From positions 51,761 to 115,760 of the forward strand of contig JAQWNP010000003.1 of NCBI GenBank assembly GCA_029268515.1: DNA of 64,000 nucleotides, read 5' to 3'. This document shows positions 56,847 through 64,000 of this stretch, piece by piece. The notes under the pieces are model-generated. The model was not told the DNA's origin and did not search any database. It saw only the letters and a list, made by a program, of their open reading frames with translations. The translations under genes were made by a program, and so were the position numbers. Source of the stretch: Phycisphaerales bacterium (GTDB taxonomy: Bacteria > Planctomycetota > Phycisphaerae > Phycisphaerales > SM1A02). Position 1 is the stretch's first letter. Every line of letters begins with the position of its first letter.

Positions 56847-58361
56847 ATGTCACTGTTGATGATCTCGTCACTCATCGTTGCTTTCCATAGCAACGCCCTA
56901 CAACAAGCCAGTCCAATAGAAGCCCAGGCTGCGGACAATGGGCAAGCAGCTATTACAGCGCCGAAAACTACGAACGAAGAATTCGCCCGGCTCAGGGAGA
57001 CGTTCAATCGCCTTTCTCGCGCGATCAATCGCCAAGGCGGCATGAAGCCATCAGACCGAGCAACGATTGAAACGCTCTGTGAGAAGACGCGACAGTTCAA
57101 TGAAGCACACCCGAATTACCAGGCCGGATTGGCCCAGGAAATTCAATTGTCACTATGGCTGGGTGAAAACGCGAGAGTCAATGAACTCACAGAAAAACTC
57201 TGGCGGACCGCACAAGACAATCGAAAACTTGGTGACTACTGGCTTGAACTGAATAAAAAGAATGGTTCGAGTGATGATGTACTGAATACCTATCAAAAGT
57301 TAAACGCCGCGTATCCAGCAGATCAACAACTACGCCAAAACTGGATTGAATTTGCTTACAGAATGAAAGACAGAGATCAACTCAAAGAGATCCTCGAGCA
57401 ACTCATGGCCACTGAAGCTCGCGATGACACAACTTTCCTTGAGATGAGATTAAACACGCTCAACAGCATCAACGAGTATCGCCAAGTCCATGACTGGCTT
57501 GCTGGCTACCAATCCGACAACGGCAACCTGACGTTCGGAATGCTGATGGCCGAGCTAGATGCCTTTCAAGCGGAAGATCAGTATTCGAATGCCTTAGAAA
57601 GTTACGCAAAGGCCAAAGCGATCCAGAACCAAAATGATGATCAGGCTAAACAAAAGCAGATCACCAGCATCGAAACTAAACTTAATCGCTCTGCTGAGCT
57701 ATGGACCACCGAACAGGCCCGCCGCTCAGAAGAAGAGGCCGAAGACAACAACCCTCAGATCCTATTTATTACCAACAAAGGACGCATTATCCTAGAGTTG
57801 TTTGAGGATGACGCCCCAAACACGACTGCTAATTTTATTGAGCTTGTAGAAGATGGTTTCTACAACCAGAACAAATTCAATCGCCTGACACCCAATGGTC
57901 AAATATTCGCCGGCGCTCCGACCCCAGATGAAGGTGCTTGGCTCGCCGGTGATGATCGATGGGGCGTAAGATACCGGATACCCGACGAAATAGGTCGACC
58001 AATGTTTTCCGGCAGCCTTGGCATGTACTCGCGCAGCACGCCTGTCAATGAAGCAGCTGACTCCACATCCAGCCAGTTTTTCTTGGCCTCCAAGCGACTA
58101 CCTGGTCGGGACCAGTTCCATCCAATCTTTGGTCGTGTTATTGACGGACTGGACATTGCCCGATCACTCAATCGCGGGGACATTATTGAATCCGCAATGG
58201 TGCTTCGCAAGCGTGATCACGACTACGAGGTCACAAAGATTTACACCAATATGAACTTCACAAAAGATGGCCCGATCAAAGGTGCCACACCGAAGCAGCT
58301 CTTCAACGCTGAACCACTCAACGAAACGACACCCACGACGCTGACCCCGACGACACCATAA
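56847..58361 (+). CDS. TPR protein with C-terminal cyclophilin-type peptidyl-prolyl isomerase
   Basis: 504 residues. A signal-like N-terminus is followed by helical TPR-like repeats (about 40-290), then a cyclophilin domain (about 305-455) with GRIILELFEDDAPNTTANFI, the catalytic Arg in NKFNRLTPNGQIFAGA and STSSQFFLA. It probably folds exported proteins in the periplasm. The cyclophilin part carries an insertion before the GSLGMYSRS strand. The tail is Thr/Pro-rich. GAGG precedes the ATG. The downstream convergent gene ends 43 bp away. Confidence 0.88.
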   Translation: MSLLMISSLIVAFHSNALQQASPIEAQAADNGQAAITAPKTTNEEFARLRETFNRLSRAINRQGGMKPSDRATIETLCEKTRQFNEAHPNYQAGLAQEIQLSLWLGENARVNELTEKLWRTAQDNRKLGDYWLELNKKNGSSDDVLNTYQKLNAAYPADQQLRQNWIEFAYRMKDRDQLKEILEQLMATEARDDTTFLEMRLNTLNSINEYRQVHDWLAGYQSDNGNLTFGMLMAELDAFQAEDQYSNALESYAKAKAIQNQNDDQAKQKQITSIETKLNRSAELWTTEQARRSEEEAEDNNPQILFITNKGRIILELFEDDAPNTTANFIELVEDGFYNQNKFNRLTPNGQIFAGAPTPDEGAWLAGDDRWGVRYRIPDEIGRPMFSGSLGMYSRSTPVNEAADSTSSQFFLASKRLPGRDQFHPIFGRVIDGLDIARSLNRGDIIESAMVLRKRDHDYEVTKIYTNMNFTKDGPIKGATPKQLFNAEPLNETTPTTLTPTTP

Positions 58362-58403
58362 GACTGCAAAATATGAATTGGGCTCGCACCGCCCTAAAGC
58401 ACA

Positions 58404-58874
58404 CTAGGGAAGTTCTGCCTCACCAACAAGCCTAAACTCTTTGCGTCGAAGAATCTGCCCCGCTAGCACGTAGTCGTCAACAGACAGTGCAATTGTTGGC
58501 GTACCATTTGGCCGTAGCATCAATGGATATGCAAACCTAATGTTCAGCTCTGCTCCCAACAGATGCATGCACATGCTGGCCAATGAATGGTCTTCGGCCA
58601 ATTCCACAACGAGCAGCTCCACTTCTGTAAATGCGAGGGAACGTTCTCGTAACAACTGGCGAGCACCATCAGCATTATTGGGAATGAGTCTAATGACCGC
58701 GTGATCGGAAGACTCCTGGACACTAAAGGCGCACAGATGGACTGTGATTGAGTCCTCAAAATGCCGAAGCATCTCTAGCAACTTACCAGGCTTATTATCA
58801 AGAAACACACTGAACTGCCGAACGGTTGGCGGCGCATATCTCTGCAACGTTTCCGCAGCATTAAACTGACTCAT
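58404..58874 (-). CDS. Double ACT-domain protein
   Basis: About 156 residues. Two ACT-type halves: VRQFSVFLDNKPGKLLEMLRH to AFTEVELLVVELA, and HSLASMCMHLLGAELNIRFAYPLM to the end. ACT domains bind amino acids and control partner enzymes, or act alone as sensors. No enzyme domain is attached. ATG 58874 is preferred over the frame start at 58952, because GAGGTG lies just upstream. It stands after the mqnD gene on the same strand with a 131-bp gap. Ligand is unknown. Confidence 0.85.
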   Translation of the reverse strand: MSQFNAAETLQRYAPPTVRQFSVFLDNKPGKLLEMLRHFEDSITVHLCAFSVQESSDHAVIRLIPNNADGARQLLRERSLAFTEVELLVVELAEDHSLASMCMHLLGAELNIRFAYPLMLRPNGTPTIALSVDDYVLAGQILRRKEFRLVGEAELP

Positions 58875-59005
58875 AGTCACCTCAGTAACCCGACCACTCT
58901 GTTCGATAAACCATGCCCTGGATGCCCAGTAGCACAGTGACCACAGCTCCAAAGTCTAACATTCAAAGATCCGCTAAGGCAAGAAAAACAAATGAGGAAT
59001 AAGTT

Positions 59006-59923
59006 CTAGATGCCTTCTGGATCCACAAAGGCGACCTCAGCCACAGCTGGCGCAAATCCTGCTCTTGCCATCTCGCTGAGAAGCTGCTCGACAGCCTGCC
59101 GACCAGCATCCCCAAGATCGAGCGTGAGTTGATTCACGTACATCTCAACAAAGCGATCGATTGTCTGCCTTCGATCAGCTGGCCGCTGATCGCTCTGCTC
59201 AAACGCCAGACACTGATCAAGCGCGACCTGACGATTCGCCATCGAGTAAGCAATACTCTGCCGCAACAGACCCACGATACGTGCTGCAGACCCAGGCCCC
59301 CATCGCTTATCTAAATCGCGGCGAATTACATTACCTCCCAAAGGCAATGGGCCGCCCGAATGCTGTTGCCACCACTGCCCAAGATCACTGACAAGATGCA
59401 GGCCTGAATCCATGTAGGTGAGCTGCCCTTCGTGGATAACAACACCCGCATCAACCTGCCCATTGCAAACTGCGTCTGGAATCGCCTCAAACGCCATTGG
59501 CAAATAACTTAGATTGTGATCGCCAAGCAAAAGCCTCGCCGTTGCATATCCACTGGTGCGCATACCGGCGACGCCGATCACGCCGCCATGCTTTTGGAGT
59601 TCTTCTACTGAGACCGGCTTCCGCGACACAAGCTTGGGACCATACCCCAAACCAAACGAAGAACCACAGGTGGTCAGTGCGTAGTCCTTTGAAATAGCTG
59701 GATAATGCGCCATGCTGATTCCAGTGATTTCAAGTTCGCCGCTCTCAGCCCGAACATTAAGCTCCTCGATGTCTGCAGGCACGAGCTCAAAACGAAAGGG
59801 CGCCGTGTCAATGACCGCGGGCTGATCTTCCGTTCCAGCCAACGGCCACCACATAAAAATATCGTCCGCATCGGGGCTATGACCAAGCCGAACATCCATT
59901 GTTTCTACAGCATCTTTGCTCAT
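59006..59923 (-). CDS. mqnD: Menaquinone biosynthesis protein MqnD (1,4-dihydroxy-6-naphthoate synthase)
   Basis: 305 residues. A periplasmic-binding-like fold starting with LGHSPDADDIFMWWPL, then ITGISMAHYPAIS and GYGPKLVSRKPVS. This pattern marks MqnD rather than MqnA. In the futalosine pathway it converts cyclic dehypoxanthine futalosine to 1,4-dihydroxy-6-naphthoate. Its ATG overlaps the stop of the AMP-ligase gene by four bases. The other mqn genes are not in the window. Confidence 0.85.
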   Translation of the reverse strand: MSKDAVETMDVRLGHSPDADDIFMWWPLAGTEDQPAVIDTAPFRFELVPADIEELNVRAESGELEITGISMAHYPAISKDYALTTCGSSFGLGYGPKLVSRKPVSVEELQKHGGVIGVAGMRTSGYATARLLLGDHNLSYLPMAFEAIPDAVCNGQVDAGVVIHEGQLTYMDSGLHLVSDLGQWWQQHSGGPLPLGGNVIRRDLDKRWGPGSAARIVGLLRQSIAYSMANRQVALDQCLAFEQSDQRPADRRQTIDRFVEMYVNQLTLDLGDAGRQAVEQLLSEMARAGFAPAVAEVAFVDPEGI

Positions 59924-61410
59924 GAGTTTGCCACACCTGATTCAATACATGGTGTATCGGGACTCAGCATTCTTCGCATAATCTTGCCTGTCGGATTCCG
60001 TGGCAGGGATTCAACCCGACGAATTTCTCGCGGCACCTTGAATTGAGGAAGACCATTGCGACAGAATTTTCGAATGGCCATCGAATCGAAGACCGCCCCA
60101 TCCAAGAGTTCAACAAAAGCCAAAGGAACTTCACCCCTATTCGGATCCTGCTGCCCAATCACTGCACAGTCATGCACATCTGGATGAGCATTGAGCACTT
60201 CCTCGATTTCTCGAGGAAAAACATTCTCACCACCAATAATGAGCATCTCTTTAATGCGACCCGTAATGTAAAGATGCCCATCATCATCAATTCGTCCCAT
60301 ATCGCCTGTCTTAAAAAACCCATCGCCATCAAAGACTGATGCCGTCTCGTCTGGAAGCTTGTAGTAGCCCTGCATCACGTTCGGACCCTTAATTCGAATT
60401 TCACCATCTTCATTAGGACCAAGCACGACTTCATTTGTGTCGACAATTCGTTCTTCCACACGCGGCAACGCCTGGCCAACTGAGCCCTTTCGCCGATCTT
60501 GAGGACGGCACCAATTCGTAACAGGCGCCGTCTCAGTGAGTCCATACCCCTGATCAATGGTCACCCCAAAACGCTTCTGATACCCCTCTGAAACTGCTTC
60601 TGGTAAAGGCTCACCACCAGAAACCAGATAGATAAAGTGTTCAAAGTCATCTGGTTTGGCATCTTTGGCTGCAAGAAGCGCATTGAACATTGATGGTATG
60701 GCAAACATTGCTGTCGGCTTGTGCTTACGAATCAACCCTAATACCCGAGATGGTTGAAATCTTGCTGAGTACACAACGCGACATCCAACCATCAGTGGCA
60801 GCACTGTCATGACCGTAAACCCGAAGCTATGGAATTGCGGCAACAACCCCAGAAAAACAATCTGCCGGTTGAGTTCAGCCCACTCCACACACTGCATGAC
60901 ATTGGCGGCGATATTTTTACTCGTGAGCACCACACCCTTCGGTTTACCTGATGTTCCCGAGGTGTACAGGATGACCGCCTTCGCATCATCCGGCATGCGC
61001 GCAGCCCTGCGAAATTTCGGCAGCCCCTTAAAGGACTCATCTTCAAGGCGAATCTGCTTGATCGATGCCGGCAAATCGCCAACTGCTTCAATCATCTGCC
61101 CAACCGTAATGACCGTATCAAGCCCTGCATCTTCACAGATATAAGCCCGCTCTTTTTCACTAAGAAGATAGTTCAGAGGCACAACGGTTCGCCCTAGCAT
61201 CCAGGTCGCCAGCAATGACATGGAAAAGAACCCAGATGTTGGCAACATAATGCCTACCTTCTGGTTATCTGTTGCCTTCTCAATAATCGAAGCGAGATGT
61301 AAAGCCCCTAGGTAAAGGTGAATACCTCTCCAACTCCGATGATCATCAATGGCAACAACCCGAAAAGGCCGCCAAAGCAAACGCCGAAGTGCTAAATGGA
61401 CCGGTCCCAT
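59920..61410 (-). CDS. AMP-dependent acyl-CoA synthetase/ligase
   Basis: About 496 residues of the ANL superfamily. Phosphate loop YTSGTSGKPKGV, then GYGLTETAP, the hinge TGDMGRIDDDGHLYITGRIKE region, and the C-terminal PTGKI Lys for adenylation. It activates a carboxylic acid to its CoA thioester. The acid is not known. It overlaps mqnD by four bases, which may mean the two are translated together. ATG 61410 is preferred over GTG 61425, because GGGAG lies eight bases upstream. Confidence 0.9.
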   Translation of the reverse strand: MGPVHLALRRLLWRPFRVVAIDDHRSWRGIHLYLGALHLASIIEKATDNQKVGIMLPTSGFFSMSLLATWMLGRTVVPLNYLLSEKERAYICEDAGLDTVITVGQMIEAVGDLPASIKQIRLEDESFKGLPKFRRAARMPDDAKAVILYTSGTSGKPKGVVLTSKNIAANVMQCVEWAELNRQIVFLGLLPQFHSFGFTVMTVLPLMVGCRVVYSARFQPSRVLGLIRKHKPTAMFAIPSMFNALLAAKDAKPDDFEHFIYLVSGGEPLPEAVSEGYQKRFGVTIDQGYGLTETAPVTNWCRPQDRRKGSVGQALPRVEERIVDTNEVVLGPNEDGEIRIKGPNVMQGYYKLPDETASVFDGDGFFKTGDMGRIDDDGHLYITGRIKEMLIIGGENVFPREIEEVLNAHPDVHDCAVIGQQDPNRGEVPLAFVELLDGAVFDSMAIRKFCRNGLPQFKVPREIRRVESLPRNPTGKIMRRMLSPDTPCIESGVANS

Positions 61411-61571
61411 GATGCTCTCTCCCACTACGCAAAAACGACTAAATCACCAGACTGCTTGCCAAAGTTCAGGCCCACTCCGCTATTGGTTCGATACAACCTG
61501 TACGAGATCACCGTGGCTGCAGGCACTGTACCCCACCCCTTTCATGAATGCCGCCTTTTCAGGATGACGAC

Positions 61572-62318
61572 ATGCCCCAAACCACCGCCATTGACTCATT
61601 CAAGGCTATCAGATACTTCTTCCTAGGCGCCTTGGCCGTGGCCTCCTTGGGATTGACTGCCTGCCAGACCAGTGGCAGCAGCCGCCAATCTCAAACACTT
61701 GATACCGCCATCACCGCTTACGACCGAAATGACTTTCGCCAGGCTCAGATTTATGCAGATCTTGCCCGAAAAGGCCCCGATAGCGAACAACGTCATACTG
61801 CTGCCTATGTAGCCGGCCTGGCTGCATGGAACCTTGACGAGGAATCTGACGCGAGGATCCTCTTCCTCGATGCGAAGAATGGCAGTGACCGAGCGACTAA
61901 TGGAGGCGCTCATGCGATGCTCGGCCAAATCGCGCTTGGTGATTCCCGTTACAAGCAAGCCGCCGCACACTTTGACATTGCGGCCCAAGCATTAAAAGAA
62001 CCAGACGCCTCTAAGTCGAGAAGGTGGGCCAATACAGCTCGCAGACTTGCCGGTGTCAGCGATACAGTCGCGACCGGAGAATGGGCGATTCAATTTGGTG
62101 CATTTGCAAGCGAGACCCGAGCCCGCCGCGCCCAAAACAGTCTTGTCAAGAATCCACGAGTGATCAAACTCGGCCGAGTCAATGTCATTTCATCGAAACA
62201 AGGTGATGGCCTCTATCTGGTGCAGATGGGTCTCTATGAAGATCGAAAAATGGCCAATATCGACCGGGACAAGCTGGCGAGCCTGGGCTGCATTGTTGTT
62301 CCCTCTGGCAGTCGCTGA
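61572..62318 (+). CDS. Lipoprotein with TPR and SPOR domains
   Basis: About 248 residues. Signal with lipobox (LTAC), TPR-like helices (about 45-150: AITAYDRNDFRQAQIYADLA), and a C-terminal SPOR domain (EWAIQFGAFASETRARRAQ, YLVQMGLYEDRKMA). SPOR domains bind denuded septal peptidoglycan, so a cell-division or cell-wall role in the envelope is likely. ATG 61572 is preferred over 61548, because AGGA lies eight bases upstream and the signal then starts properly. Confidence 0.85.
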   Translation: MPQTTAIDSFKAIRYFFLGALAVASLGLTACQTSGSSRQSQTLDTAITAYDRNDFRQAQIYADLARKGPDSEQRHTAAYVAGLAAWNLDEESDARILFLDAKNGSDRATNGGAHAMLGQIALGDSRYKQAAAHFDIAAQALKEPDASKSRRWANTARRLAGVSDTVATGEWAIQFGAFASETRARRAQNSLVKNPRVIKLGRVNVISSKQGDGLYLVQMGLYEDRKMANIDRDKLASLGCIVVPSGSR

Positions 62319-62394
62319 GCAATCTTAGGAAAGATAAAAACCTGTAATCCCGCTCCTTTAGTGGTGTACACTTAAGCGAGCAGGAGAGCGACTT

Positions 62395-63360
62395 ATGCTT
62401 ATTCAAACGATATTCCTCAGTCTATGGCTGACAACTGCTGCTGAACCGTCAACGGGTATCTCTAGTCCACAGCCGATTCCAGATAGCTTTGAAATCAACA
62501 CCATCGTTACCACGCCAGAGGTCGACCAAGAGATCCTGCTAGCCAATCGACGCCGAACCCTCCAACTACGGCAACAAGTTCGCGCGCTGCGTTATAAGCA
62601 CTTCTCAAGCAATGCGAGCGAGGCCCTCCAGGCTCAAGGGATTGAACAAATCCAACGAATGAGCGATCCCTTGGCACTCGCCCCACTGGCTGAGGAGCTG
62701 GCTCATTGCTTGCCAAATGTCCAAGAGGCCCTCATTGAGCACTTAGCAAACCAGGGAATTCCAGGCCAAATCGAGCTGGCCCGTATTGCTGTTTATGGTG
62801 ACGATGCGACTTTTGACGAATTAGCCGCTCTAGAACTCACTGAACCAGCGCCTCCTCCTGTCATCGCAATTCTGGAAGAAGCCTTGCGAAGCGAGGCACA
62901 TCAACCAGCCAATGTTGCTGCATACCTCGCTCATACACTCAATATCACCGAACTGATTCCCCTGCTCATTACCTCCCAGGTGATCACCAGCGGCAATCAA
63001 AATGCTGGCACGCCCAGTGCTGGTGGACGAGGTGATATTGCTCAAATTGCGATCGTGACCCAAACAGCCTATATCTCAGGCCTCATACCGGTCATCGGAG
63101 ATAACGCAGGCGCCTTCCAGCCGGTCGTCAGCGTCCTGAATGAAGGCGTTGTGATGCGGGTGCTTGATGCGGTCGTCATCGAGTATCGAACGGTGGTCAA
63201 TGATTCGCTCATCGCCATGACGGGCTCATTACCAGGGATTGAAGCACCCCAATGCGAATGGAATCTCCCCTGTTGGCAGGCCTGGTACAACGATATCTAC
63301 TTACCAGCATCCACAATCCACACATCATCGGGCCTATCCAATATCTCAACAAGCCCCTGA
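62395..63360 (+). CDS. Exported protein of unknown function
   Basis: 321 residues. A signal peptide (ends near TTAAEP) is followed by helical repeat-like stretches (LRQQVRALRYKHF, LAPLAEELAHCLPNVQEALIEHL), suggestive of HEAT-type repeats but not certain, then a less regular region with a Cys pair (CEWNLPCWQAW) near the end. No family recognised. AGGAG lies eight bases before the ATG. It is 76 bp downstream of the SPOR lipoprotein. Confidence 0.7.
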   Translation: MLIQTIFLSLWLTTAAEPSTGISSPQPIPDSFEINTIVTTPEVDQEILLANRRRTLQLRQQVRALRYKHFSSNASEALQAQGIEQIQRMSDPLALAPLAEELAHCLPNVQEALIEHLANQGIPGQIELARIAVYGDDATFDELAALELTEPAPPPVIAILEEALRSEAHQPANVAAYLAHTLNITELIPLLITSQVITSGNQNAGTPSAGGRGDIAQIAIVTQTAYISGLIPVIGDNAGAFQPVVSVLNEGVVMRVLDAVVIEYRTVVNDSLIAMTGSLPGIEAPQCEWNLPCWQAWYNDIYLPASTIHTSSGLSNISTSP

Positions 63361-63500
63361 AAGCAGCCTAAAGCATATTGCTTGGTTGAATCGGTAATTA
63401 AAACAACGTTTGCGGAAACCAATGCTTGACGTTCCTTTATAGATGTGTAACCATCTACGAAGTCGATTTCGACGCTCTTGAAGTCCTGGCGGAAAGCCAT
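63297..63500 (-). CDS. Doubtful small protein overlapping the preceding gene
   Basis: 67 codons that read like protein (VSANVVLITDSTKQYALG), but with no ribosome binding site, and the last 21 codons are antisense to the exported protein gene. It could be a gene fragment or chance. Listed because the region has no other occupant. Confidence 0.25.
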   Translation of the reverse strand: MAFRQDFKSVEIDFVDGYTSIKERQALVSANVVLITDSTKQYALGCFQGLVEILDRPDDVWIVDAGK

Positions 63501-63892
63501 GCGAACTCACAGAGAGCCTAATTCGACCCCTTTGGGGGGGGTTGCATGGGGGGCTCTAAATTTGTGGGGGGTTCGTATGGCTTGTTGCATTTTTGCAGCA
63601 CGGGATTTCAGGAGGAACGAGAAAGATACTGCCAGCAACATGACCGATGCTTGCTATGCGCTGGCTGCAGAACAATAAATTTCTAATGACCCTTTCTCCG
63701 AGGCGCCCTCGCACTATGGCCAGCGGGAACGCTCCGGCAGAGTTACTCCAGCTGCTTGTTGCTAATGGAGTGATTCAAAAACGCACTTGTTTGTGCATAT
63801 GGCCATATGGACAATTTGAGGGGTAGTGAAGTTAATTCTGACTCTTGCCCAAGGAAAATTAGAGATAGGAATGAGGGAGGCTAGAGATAGTC
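63361..63892. other. Poorly coding stretch, 532 bp, with G-tracts and a palindrome
   Basis: Between the exported-protein gene and the final partial gene. It has three G-runs (8, 6 and 6 bases at 63534-63571), a 14-bp palindrome (63796-63809) and an AGGAGG (about 63610) not followed by a usable start. A 66-codon plus-strand frame across the G-runs is not convincing. Confidence 0.5.
63796..63809. repeat. 14-bp perfect palindrome
   Basis: CATATGGCCATATG, about 84 bp before the start of the last gene. It could be an operator for a dimeric regulator. Confidence 0.5.
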
Positions 63893-64000
63893 ATGAAGAA
63901 AAATATCGTTTTAGTATCAGCGGGAGCATTTGCCGTCAGTGGCATTGCCTTTGCTGGAAGCGTGACCCAGGACCTAACTGGAATCCACAGCTACGAAAGT
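63893..64000 (+). CDS. Partial secreted protein, N-terminus only
   Basis: Starts at ATG 63893 with a typical signal peptide (MKKNIVLVSAGAFAVSGIAFA, cleavage near AFAGS) and continues past the right edge after 36 codons, so function cannot be told. GGGAGG lies about 12 bases upstream, slightly far. The clean signal peptide makes it a likely real gene. Confidence 0.6.
   Translation, partial: MKKNIVLVSAGAFAVSGIAFAGSVTQDLTGIHSYES

Noticed and set aside
63478..63678. 66-codon plus-strand frame across the G-tracts
   Set aside because: Depends on reading through homopolymer runs and has no ribosome binding site.
1..64000. CRISPR arrays, insertion sequences, phage genes or rRNA
   Set aside because: No regular direct repeats, transposase, integrase or rRNA sequence was seen; the two tRNA genes have no attachment-site duplication nearby.

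Overview
The window looks like chromosomal DNA of a planctomycete of the Phycisphaerae type, probably marine and free-living. This is inferred from content, not from a search. The pointers are several secreted proteins ending in dockerin-like modules of the kind common in Phycisphaerales, a membrane-anchored Ser/Thr kinase with TPR repeats, an FHA-GAF-SpoIIE phosphatase, DUF4215 Cys-rich repeats, many small lipoproteins, a futalosine-type menaquinone gene, and mid-range GC. I see no prophage, insertion sequence, CRISPR array or rRNA. Coding density is high, and several convergent genes meet with 0 to 10 bp between them or overlap.

Layout. Positions 1-6.4 kb hold a partial PHB-depolymerase-like esterase, a small acidic lipoprotein and two related secreted dockerin-module proteins; the larger adds a sugar-dehydrogenase-like propeller and a c-type cytochrome motif. 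tRNA-Ser(UGA) follows. Positions 6.9-12.9 kb form a signalling neighbourhood: TPR kinase, an orphan membrane protein and lipoprotein pair, and the FHA-GAF-PP2C phosphatase. Positions 13-18.8 kb hold a large zinc metalloprotease and, after a 628-bp gap, a secreted trypsin-like protease with a dockerin module. An MFS transporter, tRNA-Arg(CCG) and guaB follow. Positions 21.9-26.9 kb are a four-gene plus-strand operon: a PilT-like ATPase, a membrane-anchored PilB/GspE homologue whose ATPase motifs are all lost, a CvpA-like membrane protein and a lipoprotein.

Positions 26.9-37 kb are a minus-strand run read in the order GroES-like protein, aroA, ABC exporter, a BtuFCD/FecBCD-type importer, a small anchored basic protein, pepP-like peptidase, accB, accC. 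Positions 37.2-40.5 kb carry hpd and hmgA (tyrosine to maleylacetoacetate) and a glycosyltransferase. A second long minus-strand run (51.8 to 40.5 kb) reads AsmA-like giant protein, LOG-family protein, lipoprotein, pssA, gltX, an uncharacterised conserved protein, and fahA, which completes tyrosine breakdown apart from an isomerase not seen here.

Positions 51.8-64 kb carry a short-chain NAD epimerase, trpE, a LolD/MacB-type ATPase coupled to ruvC, a YdjY-domain lipoprotein, a TPR-cyclophilin, a double-ACT protein, an acyl-CoA-ligase-like gene coupled to mqnD, a SPOR lipoprotein, an exported unknown, a poorly coding stretch with long G-tracts, and the start of a secreted protein that leaves the window.

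The strongest candidates for something not well described are the pilT/pseudo-ATPase/CvpA-like/lipoprotein operon, the dockerin-tagged secreted set with its cytochrome-propeller mosaic, and the uncharacterised gene next to fahA. All functions come from reading motifs by eye; no homology search was run.
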